Source: a bacterium
GTDB taxonomy: Bacteria; Bdellovibrionota; Bdellovibrionia; Bdellovibrionales; Bdellovibrionaceae
DNA: 64,000 bases
Direction: 5' to 3'
Assembly: GCA_019752925.1 (NCBI GenBank)
Contig: JAIELP010000006.1
Coordinates: 310,001 to 374,000, forward strand
The position numbers and the translations under genes are program-made. Below, in pieces: positions 8,671 through 16,705 of the stretch. Numbering within the stretch: position 1 is the stretch's first letter; every line of letters begins with the position of its first letter. The notes below the pieces were generated by a model. The model made no database searches. It saw only the letters and a program-made list of their open reading frames with translations, and was not told the DNA's origin.

Positions 8671-10839
8671 ATGAAAAACATTATTTTATTATTTGCAGCA
8701 AGTTTTATAATTATGGCACAATCCGTATCTGCGGCACCAGCAGCAGCACCTGGGGCAACAGTCGTTCCGGTAGACACAGGCTTAATTTTAATCGGTAAAA
8801 TTCCTGGGCGTTATTTTAAAGATGTTGATGCTCATTCTTATGTAATGGGCTACATCGATATTAAAAATCGTGTCATTCAAAAGTTAGCGCAGGTTAAAGA
8901 GGCTGATATTGCAGCATTTGAAAAAGCAAATGTCGGACGTAAAATTTTGAAACTAAAACGTGAAGGCCAAGCTTCTTATGATGTTATTTATCCGGGTTTA
9001 ATTAATTTACACAATCACACTAAGCAAAATAATATTCCTGTATGGGGTGACGCTAAGGGGCAGTTTGCTAACCGCTTTGAATGGCGCGACTGGCCTAACT
9101 ACAAATACTCTGTAAGTGGTAATATGAATCCATGGGTTGATTATGCCCGAGCGGTTGAATGCGCCACCTTCAGATGGTCTGAGTTAAGTGCATTGGTTCT
9201 CGGTACAACTTACTTACAAGGTCCGAGTTCATGTGTTGAAAATTTCGGTATTCAGAGAGTTGAAGATGCAGGGGCATTTGTCTCAGCTAAAGCTGCAGTA
9301 CAAGCACCTACGGATTTAGTTATGCCTATGGAGATGGAATTTGTGTGGAATACACTTGGTCCAATTATTCGTACGGGTAAAACTTATGAGTTTGCATTGG
9401 CTGAAACTATTAAAAAACACTGCCCGACAATTGCAGTAACAGAGCAGAACGTTAACAGTGCCGAAATGCTGAAAATTTTAAAAGATCAGGCTAAGTTAAC
9501 TGAACTTTGCGCGAAAGAAAACTTACCACCTAAATTTATTCGCTACGTTTACTGGATTCATCCGACAATTTCGGGACGTAAAAATTATTACGCTAATAAA
9601 AAAGTTCCACCCTCTGCCGTTATTGCTCACTTAGCTGAAGGTCGTCGTGATGACGATTACAATAAAAAAGAATATGAAGTTGTAAAAATGCTAGGACTTG
9701 ATTTACCAAAAATGAACTTCGTTCACGGAGTTGGTATTCCAAGCACAGATTTCCCAGAGTTGGCTAAAAAAGATATAGGCTTAATTTGGTCGCCGTTCTC
9801 GAATTTGATTTTATATAGTCAGACGTTAGATATCGCGAATGCGCTTAAAAGCGGCGTTACAGTAGCGATCGGTTCCGACTGGGTTCCGACCGGCACAAAA
9901 AGTGTATTAGAAGAAGTTAAGATTGCACGTAAGTACATCTTAAGAGACATGGACAAAGAAGGATTAATGGATGTGTTTACCGGCAAAACCGGTAAAGTTG
10001 AAAAGATGGACGAAGAGCTTTTCAAAATGATGACTGAAAATCCTGCTAAAATGATCAATCACTTTGAAATTAAAAAAGCAGCAGCGGTGACGAAGGCCAA
10101 TCCATCTGGTTATACTGAAAGTGCAGTGGGAACTATCGCTGAAGGTGCAATGGGAAGTGTGATTATTGCTTCAATGCAAGATGCAAATCCATATACAAAC
10201 TTAGTTGAAAAAACCGATGAAAAAAATATCAACTTAGTTGTTGTGGACGGTAAAGCAGTTTATGGAAATAAATCTTATTTGGATGCTCTAGGATATAATG
10301 ACCAAACTTACGAAGTCTTGCCAGTAGATTCTGCTGAGCACTCAAGTTTACAGGTTAATACTGAAATTAAAGCCCCTGAAGATAAAACTCCAGAGATCAA
10401 ATTACAGTTCTTAGCACAGTTGATTAAAAGCTTTACGCAGAAGTTTGATCCGGTGGTTAAGTGTGAAGGTTTCAGTGATGCAAAAGCTTTAGTAACAACT
10501 AATTCAGTAGCTGCAGATGCAGATTTAACTAATTTTAGTAACGTAACAGGTATCAATCTAGATAAAGTTAAAGATATTACTAAGTTGATTGCGATCAATT
10601 TAATGACTCAAAACCGAAACAAAATTGACCCAGTTGAGGGTAAGCCTGCGTTTGCGCTTAAGTATTTTCCATCTTTATATTCATGTAATGATGAAAATCA
10701 TGTTAATCGCACACAAAACTTCATTAAATTAGATGGTAGCAAAGATGAGCTGCAAACAAACCGTGAAATCCGCGAGTCGCTGATTACAAAATACAAATTA
10801 GGGCGTGCACCTAAGCAATTAGCAGAAAAATATAAGTAG
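8671..10839 (+). CDS. Secreted amidohydrolase-superfamily protein
   Basis: 722 residues with a signal peptide (about 1-22, ending SAA). The metal-dependent amidohydrolase TIM barrel is shown by HNH at 114-116, a ligand His320 (AHLAEG), His352 (FVHGVG) and Asp403 (IGSDW). The order and spacing resemble the deaminase/imidazolonepropionase branch that hydrolyses C-N bonds in heterocycles. About 120 residues between the first and second ligands are unusually rich in Trp and charged residues, and about 190 residues extend past the barrel. The substrate is unknown. Its periplasmic location and its neighbour, a UDG-like lipoprotein, would fit nucleobase processing, but that is speculation. Confidence 0.8.
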   Translation: MKNIILLFAASFIIMAQSVSAAPAAAPGATVVPVDTGLILIGKIPGRYFKDVDAHSYVMGYIDIKNRVIQKLAQVKEADIAAFEKANVGRKILKLKREGQASYDVIYPGLINLHNHTKQNNIPVWGDAKGQFANRFEWRDWPNYKYSVSGNMNPWVDYARAVECATFRWSELSALVLGTTYLQGPSSCVENFGIQRVEDAGAFVSAKAAVQAPTDLVMPMEMEFVWNTLGPIIRTGKTYEFALAETIKKHCPTIAVTEQNVNSAEMLKILKDQAKLTELCAKENLPPKFIRYVYWIHPTISGRKNYYANKKVPPSAVIAHLAEGRRDDDYNKKEYEVVKMLGLDLPKMNFVHGVGIPSTDFPELAKKDIGLIWSPFSNLILYSQTLDIANALKSGVTVAIGSDWVPTGTKSVLEEVKIARKYILRDMDKEGLMDVFTGKTGKVEKMDEELFKMMTENPAKMINHFEIKKAAAVTKANPSGYTESAVGTIAEGAMGSVIIASMQDANPYTNLVEKTDEKNINLVVVDGKAVYGNKSYLDALGYNDQTYEVLPVDSAEHSSLQVNTEIKAPEDKTPEIKLQFLAQLIKSFTQKFDPVVKCEGFSDAKALVTTNSVAADADLTNFSNVTGINLDKVKDITKLIAINLMTQNRNKIDPVEGKPAFALKYFPSLYSCNDENHVNRTQNFIKLDGSKDELQTNREIRESLITKYKLGRAPKQLAEKYK

Positions 10840-10880
10840 TTATTTTTTTTAAATAAAATTGAAGCTAGCATATTATGCGA

Positions 10881-10910
10881 AAAAAACGGAGCCGATGGGT
10901 TCCGTTTTTT
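10881..10910. terminator. Bidirectional intrinsic terminator
   Basis: Inverted repeat of 13 bp with one G-T pair (10881-10893 and 10898-10910) and loop GATG, flanked by A6 and T6. It sits between the convergent amidohydrolase and the 10915-11424 gene and can end transcription from both sides. Confidence 0.85.
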
Positions 10911-10914
10911 ATTA

Positions 10915-11424
10915 TTAACGCCACTTAAATGAACCGAGAATTTGGTTGCAGGTAATAATTGTTTTATTGAAGTCCGCATTTTCATCTGCACAGGTTGCAA
11001 TAATCATTTTTGTGTCTTTATAAAAGAAAACCTGACGCGATTTGCTGCTTTTGTTTTTACGGTTTAAATCTACAATCACCGATGGAACTAAGCTTTTACT
11101 GTGAGATTGTATCGACGTTACTTCAAAGCCGTACTGATTGTAGTCCCGCAAATACTGGCGCACATAGGTTTCAAGCTGGGTTTTTACAGATACGTTTTCC
11201 AGAATGAAAGTTAGAAGAGTTTTATTATCGGTTCCAAGCTCCAGCATATTGCTTGTGCTCAGGCTTTTTCTGTAAACCCAATTACTTGGAATAGAATCTA
11301 ATGTGAAACCCATTTGAGTAAAGGCCATACTGTTAGAGGGCTGATTAATTATAGACGAGCCCGTTAAAGGATGTGTGCTGGCCAGTAAATAAGCTGATAA
11401 AAATATTGCAGATAAAACGGACAT
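10915..11424 (-). CDS. Small exported protein of unknown function
   Basis: 169 residues with a hydrophobic N-terminus (about 1-16) that may be a signal peptide. The rest has the alternating strand and helix pattern of small periplasmic beta-sheet proteins, with two Cys (in ATCAD and ITCNQ) that could form a disulphide. I do not recognise the family; a PsbP/DcrB-like fold is possible. Its ATG starts 2 bases after the mutY stop, so it is the second gene of a mutY operon. Confidence 0.7.
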   Translation of the reverse strand: MSVLSAIFLSAYLLASTHPLTGSSIINQPSNSMAFTQMGFTLDSIPSNWVYRKSLSTSNMLELGTDNKTLLTFILENVSVKTQLETYVRQYLRDYNQYGFEVTSIQSHSKSLVPSVIVDLNRKNKSSKSRQVFFYKDTKMIIATCADENADFNKTIITCNQILGSFKWR

Positions 11425-11426
11425 AA

Positions 11427-12398
11427 TCAGATCTTATCCAATTGTTCGAGCTTTTTCAAAATTTTAGTCATCAGGCTAGAATGATTTATTTTTTTAATAT
11501 CATTCACATCAAACCAATTGGTTTTCGCCAATTTGGGAGCTTTATTAGAAGTTTTCAAATTAATATAGATGTCATATTTAGTGACGGAATGTTTAATATC
11601 AAATTTTGAAGGCTTCTTTTTTGCTTTTTCGGCCTTACCAATTGGAAACATCATATGGGGTAAAAATGGTGTCGCCTCATTTTTTTCCAGATAGATTTTA
11701 TTTTTATGAGTATAAATCTGCATTTGCCAATGCCAGATTTCACCGTCTTGTTTTGGCTTTGATAAGGGTAGCTGGTCCACAATATTTTTTTTCAACGCCA
11801 CACATTGGGTTTTCCACGGGCAAAGAAGGCATAGTGGTTTTTTAGGAGTGCAAACAGTTGCTCCAAGCTCCATCATTCCCTGATTAATTTCAGAATTATA
11901 TTCGGTCTGTGCCAGTTGATCCGAAAGACTCTGCAGTTGAATGCGCTCTTTAGGTAGCCACCAGTTCAATTTTAGCCCGTGCACGCGCGAAAGCACTCGT
12001 ATAACGTTACCATCTAGAACGCCAACTTTTTCATTGTATGACAAACTGGCCACAGCACGGGAAGTGTAAGGACCAAAACCCGGAAGCTCTAATAGTTCTT
12101 CCGCTGTTTGTGGAAAACCCTGTGTAGAAATCTGTTTGGCAGCCTTATGAATATTGCGTGCGCGGGAATAGTAGCCGAGTCCGGCCCACATTTCTAAAAC
12201 CTCAGGTTCTGTGGCTTTAGCCAAATCCTGAACCTTTGGAAAGCGCTTCATAAATTTTTCGTAATAGGGAACAACGGCCGCAACAGTTGTTTGTTGGAGC
12301 ATCACTTCTGAGATCCAAATACGGTAAGCATCGCGGTTTTTGCGCCACGGCAGATCACGTTTGTTTGCTCTATACCAATTTAAAAGCTCTTTTTGCAT
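11427..12398 (-). CDS. mutY: A/G-specific adenine DNA glycosylase
   Basis: Removes adenine mispaired with 8-oxoguanine in the cytoplasm. Full-length at 323 residues. The catalytic Glu31 (ISEVMLQQT) and Asp129 (LDGNV) are present, with the helix-hairpin-helix LPGFGPYTSRAV at 105-116. The iron-sulphur cluster cysteines are at 183, 190, 193 and 199 (C-X6-C-X2-C-X5-C). The C-terminal region (about 215-320) is the NUDIX-like 8-oxoG reader, with KHSVTKYDI in the place of its recognition loop. It is divergent from the agmatinase gene. Confidence 0.96.
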   Translation of the reverse strand: MQKELLNWYRANKRDLPWRKNRDAYRIWISEVMLQQTTVAAVVPYYEKFMKRFPKVQDLAKATEPEVLEMWAGLGYYSRARNIHKAAKQISTQGFPQTAEELLELPGFGPYTSRAVASLSYNEKVGVLDGNVIRVLSRVHGLKLNWWLPKERIQLQSLSDQLAQTEYNSEINQGMMELGATVCTPKKPLCLLCPWKTQCVALKKNIVDQLPLSKPKQDGEIWHWQMQIYTHKNKIYLEKNEATPFLPHMMFPIGKAEKAKKKPSKFDIKHSVTKYDIYINLKTSNKAPKLAKTNWFDVNDIKKINHSSLMTKILKKLEQLDKI

Positions 12399-12463
12399 GA
12401 TGTTGCACTATAAAATATAAACAGTTTGAAACCAAGTTGAATATTAGCTGAATATTGTCAATA

Positions 12464-13411
12464 ATGCCTCTTATGAATGAAGAATATAAGCCGCTTAGCG
12501 GGCGCGAATTTCCGAGATTTTCAGGAATTAAAACTTTTTTTAGATTACCAATTGCAGACGTTACCGACAAATTTGACGTTGCATTGTTTGGTATTCCTTA
12601 CGACGGCGGTGTTTCTTACAGACCGGGAGCAAGGTTTGCCCCGAGTTTAGTACGTGAGGTTTCAAGTCTTGGGCGAGGTTTTCACATGACTCGCGCTTTA
12701 TCTGTATTTGATAAATTAAAAGCGGCTGACGTTGGTGATTGTTCAGTTGTCCCTATTGATCAGACACAGACCTATGAAAAAATTGAAAAATTTGTTACAA
12801 AAATTTTAAGCACCGATAAAAAATTTATTTCAGTGGGTGGGGATCACTCCACAACATTGCCGGTTTTACGTGCCCTGAAAAAAAAGTACGGCGTACCTTT
12901 AAACTTTATTCATTTTGATGCTCACTTAGATACTTATCCGGCAGCTTGGGGTTGTGAATACCATCATGGTGCCTTTGCACGTCATGCAGTTGAGGAGGGC
13001 CTAGTTAACCCTGCGCAGATGCTTCAAATCGGAATTCGCGGACCATTAGCGGCAGGAAGCGACTTAGACTTTGTAAATAAACATAAAATCACAGTTAAAA
13101 CGGTTGATGATATTCGTAATACTACAATTTCTGATTTTGTAAAAACTTTACCAAGCTTTAAAGGCCCTACGTACATCAGTTACGATATTGATTGCTTGGA
13201 CCCGGCATTTGCGCCAGGTACTGGAACTCCGGTTCCAGGTGGCTTAACCACTTACGAAGTGCAAAGAATTATGCGCGCCTTTAAGATTGAAAATTTAGTT
13301 GGTGCCGATATCGTTGAGTTGTCGCCACCATATGACAGTTCGCAAATTACCGGCCTAGCGGCTGTAGACGCGATGTTTGAGTTACTTTGTTTAATGGGAG
13401 AGTCGAAATGA
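12464..13411 (+). CDS. speB: Agmatinase / ureohydrolase family
   Basis: Manganese enzyme that splits agmatine to putrescine and urea, or a related guanidino substrate. Metal ligands are visible: His128 (GGDHS), Asp152, His154 and Asp156 (FDAHLD), Asp241 and Asp243 (YDIDCLDP). Length 315 fits the family. I chose the ATG at 12464; an in-frame TTG lies at 12455 and a further ATG at 12473, and none has a clear Shine-Dalgarno. The stop overlaps the next start as ATGA. Arginase, guanidinopropionase or formimidoglutamase activity cannot be ruled out from sequence alone, so the symbol is tentative. Confidence 0.85.
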   Translation: MPLMNEEYKPLSGREFPRFSGIKTFFRLPIADVTDKFDVALFGIPYDGGVSYRPGARFAPSLVREVSSLGRGFHMTRALSVFDKLKAADVGDCSVVPIDQTQTYEKIEKFVTKILSTDKKFISVGGDHSTTLPVLRALKKKYGVPLNFIHFDAHLDTYPAAWGCEYHHGAFARHAVEEGLVNPAQMLQIGIRGPLAAGSDLDFVNKHKITVKTVDDIRNTTISDFVKTLPSFKGPTYISYDIDCLDPAFAPGTGTPVPGGLTTYEVQRIMRAFKIENLVGADIVELSPPYDSSQITGLAAVDAMFELLCLMGESK

Positions 13412-13716
13412 TTCATTATGTATTGTTTTGTATTATGTGGTCGAAACCCGATGTTCAATTAATTGAAGTGCCAGTAAATGAGTACGCCATGGCAACGATT
13501 AATGAAAATCACCAAGATTTTAATTTTTATGCTGATGTATTTGAAGAAAAAATGAATTCAATGAAAATCACACATATTAAAACCAATATTTCATCGCAGG
13601 TTCATGCGCCCAATGATTACCAGCAAAGATCTTTATCATTAAAATTGGATGCCGGTGTAAATGAAGCGAGCCTTGATTGTGAAATGCGCCAAAAAACTCA
13701 AGGTGACGGAAAGTAA
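13408..13716 (+). CDS. Small protein of unknown function, translationally coupled to the agmatinase
   Basis: 102 residues, no recognised motif. The start ATG at 13408 overlaps the agmatinase stop (ATGA), with a GGGAGAG Shine-Dalgarno about six bases upstream. An upstream in-frame TTG exists but would lie inside the agmatinase gene and is less likely. The N-terminus is hydrophobic only for about 10 residues, so export is doubtful. It ends six bases before msrA, which makes a three-gene operon. Confidence 0.6.
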   Translation: MIHYVLFCIMWSKPDVQLIEVPVNEYAMATINENHQDFNFYADVFEEKMNSMKITHIKTNISSQVHAPNDYQQRSLSLKLDAGVNEASLDCEMRQKTQGDGK

Positions 13717-13722
13717 ATTTTT

Positions 13723-14217
13723 ATGAAAACCGAAAAAGCAATTTTAGCCGCTGGATGTTTTTGGGGTGTAGAAGAATTATTAAGAACTTATAAAGGTGTT
13801 GTAAGCACCGAAGTAGGCTACTGTGGCGGCGATGAAGATGAAGCCAATTATAAAATTGTTAAAACCGGTACAACTGAACACGCCGAAGCCATTTTAGTGG
13901 AATTCGATAGCGAAAAATTAAGTTACCGCGATTTAATCCGAGCTTTTTTCAAGCTGCACGATCCAACAACTAAAAATCAGCAAGGTAATGATGTTGGAAG
14001 GCAGTATCGTTCCGCAATTTTTTATTATAATGATGAACAAAAATTAGCGGCTGAAGAAATTAAAGCTGAGGTTCAGAAATCAGGTAAATGGATGCGTCCG
14101 ATAGTAACAGAAATCGTAGCGGCAGCGGGCACCCCATTTTACGCTGCTGAAGATTATCATCAGGATTATTTACAGAAAAATCCTGAAGGCTATATGTGCC
14201 ACTTCTGGCGTGAATAA
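13723..14217 (+). CDS. msrA: Peptide methionine sulfoxide reductase A
   Basis: Repairs oxidised methionine (S-sulfoxide). 164 residues, with the GCFWG active site at 11-15 and nucleophile Cys12. The family signatures GYCGG and HDPTT(K)NQQGNDVGRQYRSAIFY follow in order, given here by their key residues. No signal peptide, so cytoplasmic. The enzyme ends MCHFWRE, and the resolving Cys is not obvious. Last gene of the agmatinase operon and convergent with the lysR gene after 2 bases. Confidence 0.95.
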   Translation: MKTEKAILAAGCFWGVEELLRTYKGVVSTEVGYCGGDEDEANYKIVKTGTTEHAEAILVEFDSEKLSYRDLIRAFFKLHDPTTKNQQGNDVGRQYRSAIFYYNDEQKLAAEEIKAEVQKSGKWMRPIVTEIVAAAGTPFYAAEDYHQDYLQKNPEGYMCHFWRE

Positions 14218-14219
14218 AA

Positions 14220-14996
14220 CTATTTTTCTTTATCAATGGCTGCAGTGACCTGCTGCCATAAAGTCGGATTTAAAATTTCAGATCCCACAAGCAATACGGG
14301 CTCATGTTCTTTAGATTTTCCGCGCTTAGCTTCCGTCGGCATTAAGCCCGTGCCGCCGTAGGTTTTAAACCATTCTTTACGGATAGTCAGCGAATTTGTA
14401 ACCAATACGTGTTTGAATTCGTCATAATCTTTTTTATTCGAACGACCGTACTCAAAACTCGATAATAACGCATAATTTTTATTGCTCGAAATTTTTTCAA
14501 GAACCTGAAAGCCCAGCTCATGTAAGTATTTAAACTTCTGACGACCCGGTGTTTTAGACGTAAAAATCAAATCCAGATTACCTGATAAAAAATGTGCTTC
14601 CAGTTCGTTTAAGTCGTAAATTTCGATATAAATTTTAGGAACACCAATTTGATCAAAACAGTGTTTGCAAGCGTTAATCGCAAAATTAGAAAGCCCTTCC
14701 AGTGTGCCGATGTGAATTTCGTTAACCAGTTGATTTTGACTGAGCCCTTGGAGTTCGCCTTCTAAGCGTTTGATCGATTTTTCAAACATATGTGCTAACT
14801 GGAAAGCCACTGGAGTCCAGCCTGATTTTCTTTTAGCAGAGCGATCTAACAGAACAATTTTAAGTTCATCTTCAATACGTGCGATAATGCGCGAAAGCTG
14901 CGGCTGACTTAAACCCACATGTAAAGCGGCGCCGGATAAATTTTTAAAATTAACGGCTTTAGCCAGTACACTGAGTTCGTAATAAATTTGTTGCAT
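14220..14996 (-). CDS. LysR-type transcriptional regulator, short
   Basis: 258 residues. The N-terminal winged helix-turn-helix is clear at about 13-60 (LSGAALHVGLSQPQLSRIIARIE), followed by the linker helix and a periplasmic-binding-protein-like effector domain. It is about 40 residues shorter than typical LysR proteins; the loss is in the second effector lobe. It is the last gene of an apparent rnr-ubiB-lysR operon (14-base gap), so it is not divergent from an obvious target, which is unusual for this family. Confidence 0.85.
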   Translation of the reverse strand: MQQIYYELSVLAKAVNFKNLSGAALHVGLSQPQLSRIIARIEDELKIVLLDRSAKRKSGWTPVAFQLAHMFEKSIKRLEGELQGLSQNQLVNEIHIGTLEGLSNFAINACKHCFDQIGVPKIYIEIYDLNELEAHFLSGNLDLIFTSKTPGRQKFKYLHELGFQVLEKISSNKNYALLSSFEYGRSNKKDYDEFKHVLVTNSLTIRKEWFKTYGGTGLMPTEAKRGKSKEHEPVLLVGSEILNPTLWQQVTAAIDKEK

Positions 14997-15010
14997 GATA
15001 AATTCCTAAG

Positions 15011-16705
15011 TTAAGTTTTCTTAATATAATTAATAAAAGCTGCTACACCTAAAGTTGCGGCCAACAAGTAACCGATTAAGCTGAATCCAGGCATGCCGCC
15101 TAATTGCCAAGCGGCCTCGTGAGTGTAAATCATTGAACTTGAAACAATCAGGGCCGCAATAATAATTCCCAAAAACAGCAAATTAAACGATACATGAATG
15201 GTTTTAGTTAAGTGGTCTACGCCATCTACGCTGATTTTAGTGCGGTAATCTGGAGAATTCATGCGACGTAAAATCATATTGAGTTGGCGAGGAAGCGTGT
15301 TTAAAAATCCACGTGATTCGCGCAGTAAAATATTAGCCTCATCAATAAATTTTGTTGGTTGGAACTGATGTTGAGCCACATCTGAAACCATTGTTAAAGT
15401 AAATTGCAGAAAATCAAAATCAGAAGTAATTTTCTGACCTAAACCTTCAATAGAAACGATCGATTTAAAAAACATCATCAACTCGGTAGGTACCGACAAC
15501 CCCTGCGAAGCTGCGATACTTGACGAAGACATCAGAATTTTACCGATGTTCATATGTTTGCTTGTTAAGCCGTAATAAGGCGAAATCAGCGACTGAAGCT
15601 CTTTTGCGAATAAATCAACGTTAACACTTTCTGAAAACGGCGCTAAATCCACATATTCGTAAGCTAAACGCGTGTAATCTTCTTTAGAAAGTGCAATCAG
15701 CATATTCACAATAGAGGTCTGTGTTTTGCTGTTGAGGCGGCCTACTACGCCGAAGTCAATTAAGCCGATTTTATTATTCGGAAAAACAAAAAAGTTACCG
15801 GCGTGTAAATCGCCGTGGAAGAATCCATCAATGAAAACCATTTTTAAATAAGCTCTCAAGCCGGCTTTAACTACTTCAGCAGCTACAACATTTTCCTGCC
15901 TTAAAGAATCTTCCTGCGAAAGTCTTTTCCCTAGCATTTCTTCCATGACTAAAACGCGTTCAGTAATCAGTTCAAAATAAACTGTTGGAATCTGTACATT
16001 TTTTTCGTTTTTAAAGTTTTCTTTAAATTTACGGATATTATTGGCTTCAACAACAAAGTTAGTTTCGAGCTCCAGAGTTTTAAAGTACTCATCCACCATT
16101 CCAACCGGATTAAACGGGCGGATTTCAGGAATATAACGCTCTAAAAGCTCGGCTATAAAGTAAAGAACATTTAAATCGTCGTTAATAGTCAGAACGATGC
16201 CCGGGCGCTGAACTTTAAGTACAACTTTGGCGCCATTAATTAATTGCGCACGGTGAACCTGAGCAATACTGGCAGAGCCCAATGGTTTTTCTTCGATAGA
16301 TTGAAAATGTTTTTTCCAATCAGCACCGAGGTCTTCTGATAAAACCTGCTCAATAACTTTGTAATCCAGTGGTTGCACCTGATCCTGCAGTAAAGACATT
16401 TCATCAATGTAATCCTGAGGAATTAAGTCGGGACGTGAGGCCATCAGTTGGCCGAATTTTACAAATGTTGGACCCAGCTCTTCAAAACTTAAACGTAGGC
16501 GTGTGGGCATTGAAAGATGCTCTTTATCGTCAATGCTCGAGCTTGCGCTGGATATGAAACTACCTAGATTTATTGTTTCGACGAGATTTCTGAGGCCGTG
16601 CTTTGCGAACACCCCCAGAATTGTTCTTAGGCGAGCTGCGTTTTTCAGAGTCCTTCCTATTTTCAGAGGACCTAAAAGCGGGCTTCGATTCTGATTTCTC
16701 TTCAT
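15011..16705 (-). CDS. ubiB: ABC1/AarF/UbiB-family atypical kinase
   Basis: 564-residue membrane-associated protein-kinase-like protein that supports isoprenoid quinone synthesis. The family KxGQ motif is KFGQ at 83-86, then the Ala-rich loop PLGSASIAQVH, the VVLKVQRPG lysine, the HGDLHAGN catalytic loop and IDFG. Two transmembrane helices close the protein (about 505-525 and 540-558). The ATG at 16705 makes the first 48 residues overlap the 3' end of rnr in another frame. The family-typical N-terminal helix (RLRTILGVFAKHGLRNLVE, from residue 26) is encoded inside this overlap, which supports the long form over the ATG at 16510. Confidence 0.9.
   Translation of the reverse strand: MKRNQNRSPLLGPLKIGRTLKNAARLRTILGVFAKHGLRNLVETINLGSFISSASSSIDDKEHLSMPTRLRLSFEELGPTFVKFGQLMASRPDLIPQDYIDEMSLLQDQVQPLDYKVIEQVLSEDLGADWKKHFQSIEEKPLGSASIAQVHRAQLINGAKVVLKVQRPGIVLTINDDLNVLYFIAELLERYIPEIRPFNPVGMVDEYFKTLELETNFVVEANNIRKFKENFKNEKNVQIPTVYFELITERVLVMEEMLGKRLSQEDSLRQENVVAAEVVKAGLRAYLKMVFIDGFFHGDLHAGNFFVFPNNKIGLIDFGVVGRLNSKTQTSIVNMLIALSKEDYTRLAYEYVDLAPFSESVNVDLFAKELQSLISPYYGLTSKHMNIGKILMSSSSIAASQGLSVPTELMMFFKSIVSIEGLGQKITSDFDFLQFTLTMVSDVAQHQFQPTKFIDEANILLRESRGFLNTLPRQLNMILRRMNSPDYRTKISVDGVDHLTKTIHVSFNLLFLGIIIAALIVSSSMIYTHEAAWQLGGMPGFSLIGYLLAATLGVAAFINYIKKT

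Noticed and set aside
16508-16510. ATG 16510 as the ubiB start
   Set aside because: It would remove the N-terminal helix conserved in UbiB proteins; kept as a test of the overlap.
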